This document shows positions 38,880-47,902 of a stretch of 64,000 nucleotides of DNA, piece by piece. Every line of letters starts with the position of its first letter. Position 1 is the first letter of the stretch. The stretch spans positions 46,786 through 110,785 of the forward strand of contig SVOI01000003.1 in the NCBI GenBank assembly GCA_015066465.1, given 5' to 3'. Position numbers and translations under genes: made by a program. The notes beneath the pieces were generated by a model. That model was not told the DNA's origin. It saw only the letters and a list, made by a program, of their open reading frames with translations, and made no database searches. This DNA comes from Oscillospiraceae bacterium (lineage in GTDB: Bacteria; Bacillota; Clostridia; Oscillospirales; Acutalibacteraceae).

Positions 38880-40556
38880 ATGGCATATCTTTCAGATATT
38901 GAAATTGCACAGAGCTGTAAAATGAGACCAATTGGCGAAATCGCAGAAAAAATTGGTATAACAGATGAATATTTAGAGCCTTATGGTAAATATAAAGCAA
39001 AAATTGACCTTTCATATTTAAAGAATAATAAAAAAGAAGGTAAATTAATTCTTGTTACTGCTATTACACCAACACCAGCAGGTGAGGGTAAGACTACAAC
39101 TACAATCGGTCTTGCTGATGGTATGAACAGATTAGGCTACAAAACTTGTGTTGCATTACGTGAGCCTTCTTTAGGTCCTGTTTTTGGTATTAAAGGCGGT
39201 GCCGCTGGTGGCGGTTATGCTCAGGTTGTACCAATGGAAGATATTAACTTACACTTTACAGGTGACTTCCACGCTATAGGTGCAGCAAATAACCTTTTAG
39301 CTGCTATGCTTGATAACCATATTCAACAGGGTAACTCTCTCAACATTGACGTTAAGAAAATCACCTGGAAGCGTTGCGTTGATATGAATGACAGACAGCT
39401 CCGTAATATCGTTAATGGTCTTGGTGGTAGAATGAATGGTGTGCCACGTGAAGATGGTTTTGATATTACAGTTGCAAGTGAAATTATGGCAATCTTCTGC
39501 CTTTCAACTTCAATTACAGACCTCAAAGAACGTCTTTCAAAAATCGTTGTTGCTTATAACTATAACGACGAGCCTGTTACTTGTGGTGACTTAAATGCAC
39601 AGGGTGCTATGACTGCATTACTTTTAGATGCATTAAAACCAAACCTTGTTCAGACTCTTGAAGGTACACCAGCATTTGTTCACGGTGGTCCTTTTGCAAA
39701 TATTGCACACGGCTGTAACACAGTTCTTGCAACAAAACTTGCTTTAGGTGCAGCAGATTATGCTATTACAGAAGCAGGCTTTGGTGCTGACTTAGGTGCT
39801 GAAAAATTCCTTGATATCAAGTGCCGTGCAGCAGGCTTAAAACCATCTGCAGTAGTTGTTGTTGGTACAGTTCGTGCTCTTAAAATGCACGGTGGTCTTA
39901 AAAAGGATGAATTAGGTAACGAAGATTTAGTTGCACTTGAAAAAGGTATTCCAAATCTTCTTCGTCACGTTTCTAATATCAAGAACGTTTATAAGCTTCC
40001 TTGTGTTGTTGCTATAAACCGCTTCCCAACTGATACTGATAATGAAATTGAATTCATTATCAATAAATGTAAGGAATTAGGCGTTAATACTGTTCTTTCA
40101 ACTGTCTGGGCAGATGGTGGCAAAGGCGGCGAAGAAATGGCTAAAGAAGTTGTTAGACTTTGTAATGAAGAAGATAACAGTAACTTCTCATATTCTTACG
40201 AGCTTGATTCTAAAATTGAAGACAAAATTGAAGCTATTGTTAAAAAGGTTTATGGTGGCGATGGTGTTGATTTCACACCAAATGCTCAAAAACAACTCGG
40301 GGCACTTTATAAAAACGGCTTTGATAAACTTCCTGTTTGTGTTGCAAAAACACAATATAGCTTCTCAGATGATGCTACAAAATTAGGTGCACCAGAAAAC
40401 TTCAGAGTAACAGTTAAAAACGTTAAGGTTTCAGCAGGTGCAGGCTTTATTGTAGTTCTCACTGGTGAAATTATGACAATGCCAGGTCTTCCTAAGGTTC
40501 CATCAGCAGAAAAGATTGACGTTAGTGAAGATGGCAAAATTGTTGGATTATTCTAA
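38880..40556 (+). CDS. fhs: Formate--tetrahydrofolate ligase
   Basis: [50 protein letters not shown]. Confidence 0.98.
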   Translation: MAYLSDIEIAQSCKMRPIGEIAEKIGITDEYLEPYGKYKAKIDLSYLKNNKKEGKLILVTAITPTPAGEGKTTTTIGLADGMNRLGYKTCVALREPSLGPVFGIKGGAAGGGYAQVVPMEDINLHFTGDFHAIGAANNLLAAMLDNHIQQGNSLNIDVKKITWKRCVDMNDRQLRNIVNGLGGRMNGVPREDGFDITVASEIMAIFCLSTSITDLKERLSKIVVAYNYNDEPVTCGDLNAQGAMTALLLDALKPNLVQTLEGTPAFVHGGPFANIAHGCNTVLATKLALGAADYAITEAGFGADLGAEKFLDIKCRAAGLKPSAVVVVGTVRALKMHGGLKKDELGNEDLVALEKGIPNLLRHVSNIKNVYKLPCVVAINRFPTDTDNEIEFIINKCKELGVNTVLSTVWADGGKGGEEMAKEVVRLCNEEDNSNFSYSYELDSKIEDKIEAIVKKVYGGDGVDFTPNAQKQLGALYKNGFDKLPVCVAKTQYSFSDDATKLGAPENFRVTVKNVKVSAGAGFIVVLTGEIMTMPGLPKVPSAEKIDVSEDGKIVGLF

Positions 40557-40591
40557 AATAGAAATGAAATAAAATATAGGAGATGATTATT

Positions 40592-42538
40592 TTGAAACGT
40601 ATTTTTTCAGTTGTTTTATCAGTTGTCATACTTTTGTCGTTAAGTAGTTCAACACCATTCTCAGTTGTTGCTAATGCAGCTGATAAAGAAGATTTAGTGT
40701 TTATTTTAAATGAGGATAATAAGTCATATTCCGTTTCTTCTGCTAATAAAGAAATGGAAGGAGAACTTGTAATACCAAGTGAATATGAAGGTTTACCAGT
40801 AACAGAAGTTGCAGATAGGGCATTTATATCTTCAAATATTACAAAGGTTGTTATTCCAGATAGTGTTACAACTATTGGTTCTGAGGCCTTTAATGATTGC
40901 AGTGCTCTTGAAGAGATTGTTATGTCAAAAAATATTGAGATTGTTGGTAATTGGTGTTTTGACAAAACAGCTTTTTATGACAATGAAGATAATTGGGAAG
41001 ATGGCGTTTTGTATTGTGGAAGCCTTTTAATTGAAGGTAAAGTGGATTTTGAAGGAACTCTCAAGATAAAGAATGGTACGAAGAGTGTTGCTGCTTTTGC
41101 TTTCAGGTTCCGTGAAAATCTCAAAGAAGTTATTTTCCCAGATTCTTTAACTCATATTAACAACACAGCATTTTATGGTTGTGCTCTTACAAATGTAGTT
41201 CTTTCTGAAGGTCTTGAGTTTATTGGTTCTGCATCGTTTGGTGGTAATCAACAATTAATAGAGGTTTCAATTCCTAAAAGTGTGAAAGTAATTGATAACG
41301 ATTCATTTGTTAATTGTGAAAAATTAGCTACTGTTAAATATAGCGGTTCTAAAGATGATTGGAAAAATGTTTCAGTTGGCGAATACAATAAACATTTGTT
41401 AAGCGCTAAACTTATTTGTGATGGTGAAGAAGTTAAAATCACTTTAAAAGCACCTGTAATTACAACGGCTAAGGCAACAACAAAGGGTGTGAAACTTGAT
41501 TGGGATACAGTTGAAAATGCTGCAGAATATAAGGTGTATAGAAAAAGCTATAACACATTCACAAAGAAATGGGATAGTAAGTGGAAGAAAATCCAAACAG
41601 TAAAAGGACCTGAATTTATAGATGGCACAGTAGAGCTTGGTACTAAATACAAGTATTTAATAAAAGCAGTAAATGGTGATGTTACAAAAAATTCAAAATC
41701 CACTTCGGAGATTAATTTTAAAATAACACCAACACCAAAAGCGTATATCAAAGCAGAAGGAATTAAAATTAAGTGGTCTCAGGTTGCAAGTGCAGATGAA
41801 TACAGAATTTATCGTGCAGAATATAATTCAAGCACTAAAAAGTGGAGTTCATACCAAAAGGTGAAAACAGCTAAGTATTCATCAACAGAATGGACCGATA
41901 AAAAAGTTACAAGTGGTAAGAAATATAAATATTGCATTAAGGCTGTAAATGGTGAATATGTAACACCAAAAAAGGAATCAAATTCACTTTATTTCTTAAC
42001 TAAAACAACCGTAACATTATCAAAGGCAAAAACAGGTATTAAAGTTAGCTGGACAGCAGTAAAAGGAGCAAGTAAATACAGAGTATACCGTTCAGAATTA
42101 CAAAATGGTGTATGGTCTAAATTTACAGAAATTGCAACACCAACAAGCAAATCAAAGAGCTACACAGATACAAAGGTAGTAAGTGGTGTTCAATATAAAT
42201 ACAAGGTGAAGGCTGTAAAGGATAAGATAGGACAGATAAGTTTTGAAACAGATGCATATCTCTATTTACAGGCACCTGTAGTAACAGTTGTGAATGATAC
42301 AGATGGAATCAATGTATCTTGGAGCGAAACGACAGGCGCTACAGAATATGTTGTTTACAGAAAGACTTATGACGCAAAGAAAAAGAAATGGTCGAGTTTT
42401 AAAAAACAAAAAACAGTTACTACAACAAGTTACAAAGATACAACCGCAAAGAGTGGAGTAAAATACAAATATTGTGTAAAGGCAAAGAGCGGTAACGTAA
42501 CAAGTGCTTACATTTCATCAGAAACAATAAAAGGATAA
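40592..42538 (+). CDS. Secreted BspA-type leucine-rich repeat protein with four Fn3-like tandem domains
   Basis: Signal peptide; LRR_5-like repeats (VTEVADRAFISSNITKVVIPDSVTTIGSEAF...); four ~75-90 aa repeats with EYKVYRK/YKYxIKAVNG cores. TTG 40592 preferred start. Confidence 0.9.
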   Translation: MKRIFSVVLSVVILLSLSSSTPFSVVANAADKEDLVFILNEDNKSYSVSSANKEMEGELVIPSEYEGLPVTEVADRAFISSNITKVVIPDSVTTIGSEAFNDCSALEEIVMSKNIEIVGNWCFDKTAFYDNEDNWEDGVLYCGSLLIEGKVDFEGTLKIKNGTKSVAAFAFRFRENLKEVIFPDSLTHINNTAFYGCALTNVVLSEGLEFIGSASFGGNQQLIEVSIPKSVKVIDNDSFVNCEKLATVKYSGSKDDWKNVSVGEYNKHLLSAKLICDGEEVKITLKAPVITTAKATTKGVKLDWDTVENAAEYKVYRKSYNTFTKKWDSKWKKIQTVKGPEFIDGTVELGTKYKYLIKAVNGDVTKNSKSTSEINFKITPTPKAYIKAEGIKIKWSQVASADEYRIYRAEYNSSTKKWSSYQKVKTAKYSSTEWTDKKVTSGKKYKYCIKAVNGEYVTPKKESNSLYFLTKTTVTLSKAKTGIKVSWTAVKGASKYRVYRSELQNGVWSKFTEIATPTSKSKSYTDTKVVSGVQYKYKVKAVKDKIGQISFETDAYLYLQAPVVTVVNDTDGINVSWSETTGATEYVVYRKTYDAKKKKWSSFKKQKTVTTTSYKDTTAKSGVKYKYCVKAKSGNVTSAYISSETIKG

Positions 42539-42576
42539 AACAAAACACGACAGAGCAATCTGTCGTGTTTTGTTTT
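42537..42576. terminator. Bidirectional terminator between convergent genes
   Basis: Perfect 18-bp stem aaaacaaaacacgacaga-GCAA-tctgtcgtgttttgtttt. Confidence 0.92.
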
Positions 42577-42577
42577 A

Positions 42578-44026
42578 CTAAGAGATTAAGGTTTTAATTG
42601 TGTTAATAATCGTCTCCGCCACTCTTGGTCCTACCGAGTTTGTTTCCTCATAGTGATGTCTGTCTAAGTGGTCTGTTGCACCATTTATGTAAGGGGTTTC
42701 ATTGTTTAAATAAAAATCGTTCGTAGGAATTATATAACCTAATTCATCATTGCAAAGCCCAACAACAAAATTGTTTTTTATATCGGTCATTTTTGTAAGT
42801 GGTGTGTAATTTGCTTCACAACTATTTGCAGAATTTTCAGCGTTTAAAAATTCACCATTATAAAGTTCAGGGAAAAGTTCACCTGGAATTAAAAACATTG
42901 CAACTTGTTTGTTGCCTAAAACTAAATAACCCGTTTCAGAAATAACGTAAGCGTTTGTATTTTCTTTTATAAAATCATTATTAAGAACCTTTAAAAATCT
43001 TGCAAGTGTCAAGACAAAATTATTAACAGGTACATTAATTTGTTTTGATTTAATATTTACAATAGGTTCAATTTCTTCTTCGTCATTTAAACTTAAAACT
43101 AATTCACCTAAAACTTTACCAAATTCTTTGGTGTATTCTTCGCAGTCAATCTCGTCTCTGTAAACCTTTTTTATCTCTTTAGCAGAAATCATACCACCGA
43201 TTGCACCATTCAGATAAATAACTTCACAATTTTTATGGTTTTCTTCAATCTCTTTAATCATATAGCAGGGGAAGTCTGCACTGACTTTTTTAGTTTTACT
43301 GCCCATTAATTCAGCGTGAGAAGCAAAGTTTACGGCAAATATTTCTTTTTTGGCTTTATCAAAAGGTACAAAATGAATTCTGTTTAAATTTCTGTCAAAC
43401 GTTTCGGGGGTTCTGCAGTCATACTGTAAGTCTTCTGTTTCTGTGCAACTAAAATACAATTTACCATCTGTACGATTTTTATATGCTTCAATTATAGCGT
43501 TTGCAGTTTTCTTTTTGAGTTCATTCATAAACTCTTCATTTCTACCGCTTTTATAAATTTTTTCACCCCATAAACCTTGTGTATCAATTGCAGAGTGACT
43601 ATGAGTGCAACAGATGTTAATTGATTTCAATTTGCCAATTTCACTTGACTTTAAAACAAGTTTTCTTATATCATTTATATCTTTACGACTCATACCTACG
43701 GCATCAATGCTACAAAATATAATACCACCGTTACCTTTGTTGTCATCGATAAAAATCGCCCTTGCAAACATATCGTCAAGCACATCTTCTGCTTTGTTGT
43801 TTGAATCGTAACCAGCAATAAAATATTTGTTGTCTTTTACATCAGTTGGTGTAAGAATTGCTTTTGAAAAACCACAAGTAAAGTGCTCACCACTTGAAAA
43901 ATTAAAAGTCTTGTCACCTGAAAGCATATATTCTTTTGCTTTTTCTTCATCTGCTAAATATCGTTTTGGCATTAATAAAACTATTGCTTTGCCTAAAAAT
44001 TCTATTGCTTTTCGTTTAACACTCAT
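42578..44026 (-). CDS. Neutral/alkaline non-lysosomal ceramidase-like protein
   Basis: FTCGFSKAILTPTD..., CCTHSHSAIDTQGLWG zinc-site-like motif, FASHAELMG; start refined to ATG at 44026 after a GGGTGA RBS. Confidence 0.65.
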   Translation of the reverse strand: MSVKRKAIEFLGKAIVLLMPKRYLADEEKAKEYMLSGDKTFNFSSGEHFTCGFSKAILTPTDVKDNKYFIAGYDSNNKAEDVLDDMFARAIFIDDNKGNGGIIFCSIDAVGMSRKDINDIRKLVLKSSEIGKLKSINICCTHSHSAIDTQGLWGEKIYKSGRNEEFMNELKKKTANAIIEAYKNRTDGKLYFSCTETEDLQYDCRTPETFDRNLNRIHFVPFDKAKKEIFAVNFASHAELMGSKTKKVSADFPCYMIKEIEENHKNCEVIYLNGAIGGMISAKEIKKVYRDEIDCEEYTKEFGKVLGELVLSLNDEEEIEPIVNIKSKQINVPVNNFVLTLARFLKVLNNDFIKENTNAYVISETGYLVLGNKQVAMFLIPGELFPELYNGEFLNAENSANSCEANYTPLTKMTDIKNNFVVGLCNDELGYIIPTNDFYLNNETPYINGATDHLDRHHYEETNSVGPRVAETIINTIKTLIS

Positions 44027-44132
44027 TTTTATCACCCAGAATTATTATATATAATATTTAATTATCTTTCAATACTCAATTTACTATTGCATTTTTAATT
44101 GTTTTTACCTATAATATACAAGGTGATTTTAA

Positions 44133-44690
44133 ATGGTAACAATAAGAAAATATGAAGAAAGAGATTCAGAGAACGTTAAGTTCGCTTGTCTTAATGCAGA
44201 AGGGTATGACAGTATTCCCGATGAAGAAACAGCTGAGTTAGTATTACATACATTTTGCGAGTATTATATTGAACGTGAACCAGAGAATTGTTTTGTTGTA
44301 GATGACGACGGCAGGGCAGTAGGTTTTATAATTTCAGCAGAGAGCTTTGAGCCATATAAAAAAGCACTTCACGAAGAATATTGTGAAATGGTAAAACCTT
44401 TAGGCGAAGAAAGATATAACTGGTCAAGGGCTTCAACTGAAATTCACGAAAAATTCAAAGAGGAATATCCAGCACATTTTCATATTAATATCTTGCCAGA
44501 GTATCAGAGAGTTGGTGCTGGTGGCAAACTCATAAATGCACTTTTTGAGCATTACAGAAATAAAGGTGTAAAAGGTATAATGCTTTGTTGTAGTGCAGCA
44601 AATGAAGTTGGGCTCGGATTTTATAAGAAATACGGATTCAAAGTTTTGGAAGAAACAAAAGATGATGTTGCATTTGGTATGAAATTGTAA
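44133..44690 (+). CDS. GNAT family N-acetyltransferase
   Basis: ILPEYQRVGAGGKLINALFEHYRNKGVKGIMLCCSAANEVGLGFYKKYGFKVLEE. Confidence 0.9.
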   Translation: MVTIRKYEERDSENVKFACLNAEGYDSIPDEETAELVLHTFCEYYIEREPENCFVVDDDGRAVGFIISAESFEPYKKALHEEYCEMVKPLGEERYNWSRASTEIHEKFKEEYPAHFHINILPEYQRVGAGGKLINALFEHYRNKGVKGIMLCCSAANEVGLGFYKKYGFKVLEETKDDVAFGMKL

Positions 44691-44731
44691 TAAAATAGTA
44701 TTAAGTAATTAACTTGAAAGGTTTATATATT

Positions 44732-45748
44732 ATGGAGAACACACAAGAAAAGAAAAAGATTGTTTTAAGCTGTATTCAGCCAACAGGCACCCCAACTTTA
44801 GGTAACTATTTAGGTGCTTTAAAAAACTGGGCTAATATGTGTGATGATTATAACTGCCTTTATGGTGTTGCAGATTTACACTCAATTACAGTTCCAACGT
44901 TCCGTGAAAATCCACAGCAATTAAAAAAGAACACTTTAGAGCTTTACGCTTTACTTTTAGCGTTAGGTATTGACCCTGAGAAAAACGTTGTATTTGTTCA
45001 GAGCCACGTGCCAACACACGCACAGTTATGCTGGATTTTAAACTGCTACACTCAATTTGGTGAAGCTTCAAGAATGACTCAGTTTAAAGAAAAAAGTCAG
45101 AAGCATAGTGATAATATTACTGTTGGTCTTTTTGATTATCCAATTTTAATGGCGGCAGATATTCTTATTTATAATGCTGACTTTGTGCCGATTGGTGCAG
45201 ACCAGAAGCAGCACCTTGAAATTGCAAGAAATATTTGTGACAGATTTAATTCAATTTATGGTGATGTGTTAAAAATGCCAGAGCCATTCATTGGTAAGGC
45301 TGGTGCTAAAATTACTTCTCTTCAGGACCCACTCAAGAAAATGAGTAAATCTGACGATAATCCTAAGTCATATATCTCAATGCTTGATGAGCAAAACGTA
45401 ATTATGAAGAAGATTAAAAGCGCTGTTACAGATAGTGAAGCTTGTGTTCGTTTTGCTGAGGGTAAAGATGGTATTAATAATCTTATGACAATTTACTCTT
45501 GCTGTACTGGTAAATCTTTCGAAGAGATTGAAAAAGAATTTGACGGCAGAGGCTATGGTGACTTTAAAACTGCAGTAGGTGAAGCAGTTGTTAAAGAATT
45601 AGAGCCAATTCAGACAAAATATAAAGAGCTTATTAACGAAAAGAAATATCTTGAAGAATGTATGAGAAATGGTGCAGAGTTTGCAACAAAGCTTTCCCAG
45701 AGAACTTTAGATAAGGTAATGAAAAAAGTAGGCTTCTTACCAAGATAA
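44732..45748 (+). CDS. trpS: Tryptophanyl-tRNA synthetase
   Basis: SCIQPTGTPTLGNYLGALKNW, PIGADQKQHLEIARNI, KMSKS. Confidence 0.97.
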   Translation: MENTQEKKKIVLSCIQPTGTPTLGNYLGALKNWANMCDDYNCLYGVADLHSITVPTFRENPQQLKKNTLELYALLLALGIDPEKNVVFVQSHVPTHAQLCWILNCYTQFGEASRMTQFKEKSQKHSDNITVGLFDYPILMAADILIYNADFVPIGADQKQHLEIARNICDRFNSIYGDVLKMPEPFIGKAGAKITSLQDPLKKMSKSDDNPKSYISMLDEQNVIMKKIKSAVTDSEACVRFAEGKDGINNLMTIYSCCTGKSFEEIEKEFDGRGYGDFKTAVGEAVVKELEPIQTKYKELINEKKYLEECMRNGAEFATKLSQRTLDKVMKKVGFLPR

Positions 45749-45752
45749 AATT

Positions 45753-45794
45753 AACCACTCATAATGAAATTTTTAAATTTCATTATGAGTGGTT
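45753..45794 (+). terminator. trpS terminator
   Basis: Perfect 20-bp stem aaccactcataatgaaattt/aaatttcattatgagtggtt followed by TTTT. Confidence 0.88.
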
Positions 45795-45806
45795 TTATAA
45801 AAAGGA

Positions 45807-45833
45807 AAAGCCGTGGCACTATGCCACGGCTTT
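45807..45833 (-). terminator. rpsT terminator
   Basis: aaagccgtggc-actat-gccacggcttt; T-rich sequence follows on the minus strand. Confidence 0.85.
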
Positions 45834-45851
45834 CCTCGAACTAATATTAAA

Positions 45852-46112
45852 TTAGTTAGCTTTGTTAAGCTTTGTAACAAGTGCAGACTTTTTGTGAGCA
45901 GCGTTGTTTTTGTGAAGAAGACCTTTAGCAGCAGCCTGGTCGATTTTCTTAACAGCAACTTTAACTACATCAGCCTTGTTAGCGTCATTTGCATCAATAG
46001 CAGCGTTTGCTTTTTTGATTGCAGTTTTAAGAGCAGAGTTTGTAGCCTTGTTTTTAGCAGCTTTTGTCTGGTTAACAAGAACTCTTTTCTTTGCTGATTT
46101 AATGTTTGGCAC
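45852..46112 (-). CDS. rpsT: 30S ribosomal protein S20
   Basis: (V/M)PNIKSAKKRVLVNQTKAAKNKATNSALKTAIKK...; GTG start at 46112 after a GGAGGTG RBS. Confidence 0.96.
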   Translation of the reverse strand: MPNIKSAKKRVLVNQTKAAKNKATNSALKTAIKKANAAIDANDANKADVVKVAVKKIDQAAAKGLLHKNNAAHKKSALVTKLNKAN

Positions 46113-46309
46113 GTGTTTCACCTCCGTTACCTATTCATACAGTTGTATATATTACCACGAACACTTGAAAAAAGCAAGTTTTTTTTGAAAATATTTCAAG
46201 TTTTTTTATATAAAATTTCACAATATGTAGTTAAAAAATTAACTTTTTGAAAAAATATTGATTATATATAGAAAATAACTTATAATAATTAAAAAAAGAG
46301 GTGTTAAAA

Positions 46310-46510
46310 ATGGCAGTAAAATTCAATGAAGATAAATCTGTTGTTGAAAGAATTAAAAAAGGTCTCAAAGAAAAAGATGGTTTTTGCCCTTGTAAGTTAG
46401 GCAAATTACCAGAAAATAAATGTATGTGCGAAGAATTCAAAGCGCAGATTAAAGACCCTGATTTTGAAGGCTATTGCCATTGTATGTTGTATTATAAATC
46501 TAAAGATTAA
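46310..46510 (+). CDS. Ferredoxin-thioredoxin reductase catalytic-subunit-like small protein
   Basis: 66 aa with CPC...CMC...CHC motif spacing characteristic of FTR catalytic chains; directly upstream of thioredoxin. Confidence 0.85.
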   Translation: MAVKFNEDKSVVERIKKGLKEKDGFCPCKLGKLPENKCMCEEFKAQIKDPDFEGYCHCMLYYKSKD

Positions 46511-46522
46511 GGAGTTTTAGTG

Positions 46523-46831
46523 ATGGTTAAAAAGATAAATAATGTTGAATTCCAAAGTGAAGTTTTAAATGGTAACGGTGTGGCTTTAGTAGATTTATTT
46601 GCAGATTGGTGTATGCCTTGTCAGATGATTGCACCAATTATTGAAGAAATCTCAAACGAAAAAACTGATGTAAAATTCTTTAAAATAAATGTTGATGAAA
46701 CACCAGAAGTTGCAATTAAATATGGTGTTTCAAGTATTCCAACTCTTTTAATTTTTAAAGATGGCGAATTAGTAAATAAAGCTGTTGGTGCTTACCCAAA
46801 AGAAAGTATTGTTAAATTGTTGGAGATATAA
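46523..46831 (+). CDS. Thioredoxin
   Basis: VDLFADWCMPCQMIAPIIEE; YGVSSIPTLLIFKDGE. Confidence 0.96.
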   Translation: MVKKINNVEFQSEVLNGNGVALVDLFADWCMPCQMIAPIIEEISNEKTDVKFFKINVDETPEVAIKYGVSSIPTLLIFKDGELVNKAVGAYPKESIVKLLEI

Positions 46832-47902
46832 ATGAAAAAAATCGGTAGACAAGTAGAGTTTTTAGGTACGAGTGAATTTAACCAGAGAAACGGCGAAGGA
46901 GCTTTTGTAAAACTAAAAAATGGTTCTATAATGTTTGGTTTTACTGAATTTATCGGTAATGACTGGGACGACGATTTTTGTGCCAGAATTTCATTTATTA
47001 CTTCTGATGACGAAGGTGAAACCTGGTCAGCTAAAAAGGTTCTTTTTGAAAAGCCACAAGATGCAAAAAATATAATGTGCCTGTCATTTTTAAGAATGAA
47101 TAACGACGATATAGGTGCATTTTATATACATAAAAATCTTGATGGTACCGATAAAATTGTTTTAACTCGTTCAGCTGATGAGGGTAAAAGCTGGTCTGAG
47201 CCTATTAGCTGTATGGAATGTTTAGAGAACCAAGACTACTTTGTTTTAAATAATGATAGAGTTTTAAAACTCAAAAACGGCAGAATTCTTTTTTCTGTTG
47301 CAAAGCACACAGTACTTAATACAGATAAAGATTTTGAACCGGGCGAACTTCACTTTTTCTATTCTGATGATGATGGTAAAACGTGGCAGAAAACAAATAC
47401 AGTTTTAAAATGTCCGTTTCCACAAAACCCAGATGGCTACGAAGAGCCTGGGCTTTATCAGTTCTCAGATGGTAAAATCTGGTGCTATATAAGAACAGGT
47501 CTCGGTTTTCAATATGAATGTTTTTCTACTGATAACGGCGAAACGTTTACTTTACCGGAACCAAATATGTTCTTTTCTTCTGCTTGTTCACCAATGCTCG
47601 TTAAAAATTGTGGCGAAAATACAGTTGCAATATTTAATCCTGTTCCAGAGCATATTTTAAGAAGTGACTCTGAACCTTGGGGCAGAACACCTTACGTAAT
47701 GGTAGTAAGTAAAGATAATGGTAAAACGTTCACCAAAGAAAATCTTTATTATATTGAAGATGATTTAAGTAATGGTTATTGCTATCCTGCAATTTATGAA
47801 GGTGAAGGCTATATGCTTTTAGCGTATTATCATAGCAATAATACTGATATTTGCTTAAACAGTACGAAGATTGTTAAAATTAATTATAGTGAGATTGACT
47901 AA
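46832..47902 (+). CDS. Sialidase/BNR-repeat exo-glycosidase-like protein
   Basis: Repeated Asp-box-like motifs TSDDEGETWSA, SADEGKSWSE, SDDDGKTWQK, STDNGETF. Confidence 0.78.
   Translation: MKKIGRQVEFLGTSEFNQRNGEGAFVKLKNGSIMFGFTEFIGNDWDDDFCARISFITSDDEGETWSAKKVLFEKPQDAKNIMCLSFLRMNNDDIGAFYIHKNLDGTDKIVLTRSADEGKSWSEPISCMECLENQDYFVLNNDRVLKLKNGRILFSVAKHTVLNTDKDFEPGELHFFYSDDDGKTWQKTNTVLKCPFPQNPDGYEEPGLYQFSDGKIWCYIRTGLGFQYECFSTDNGETFTLPEPNMFFSSACSPMLVKNCGENTVAIFNPVPEHILRSDSEPWGRTPYVMVVSKDNGKTFTKENLYYIEDDLSNGYCYPAIYEGEGYMLLAYYHSNNTDICLNSTKIVKINYSEID

Noticed and set aside
40592-42538. Fn3-like tandem repeats considered as DNA repeats or a CRISPR-like array
   Set aside because: Repeats are at the protein level, ~230-285 bp apart and diverged in DNA; no short direct repeats with spacers. 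No CRISPR array was seen anywhere in the window.
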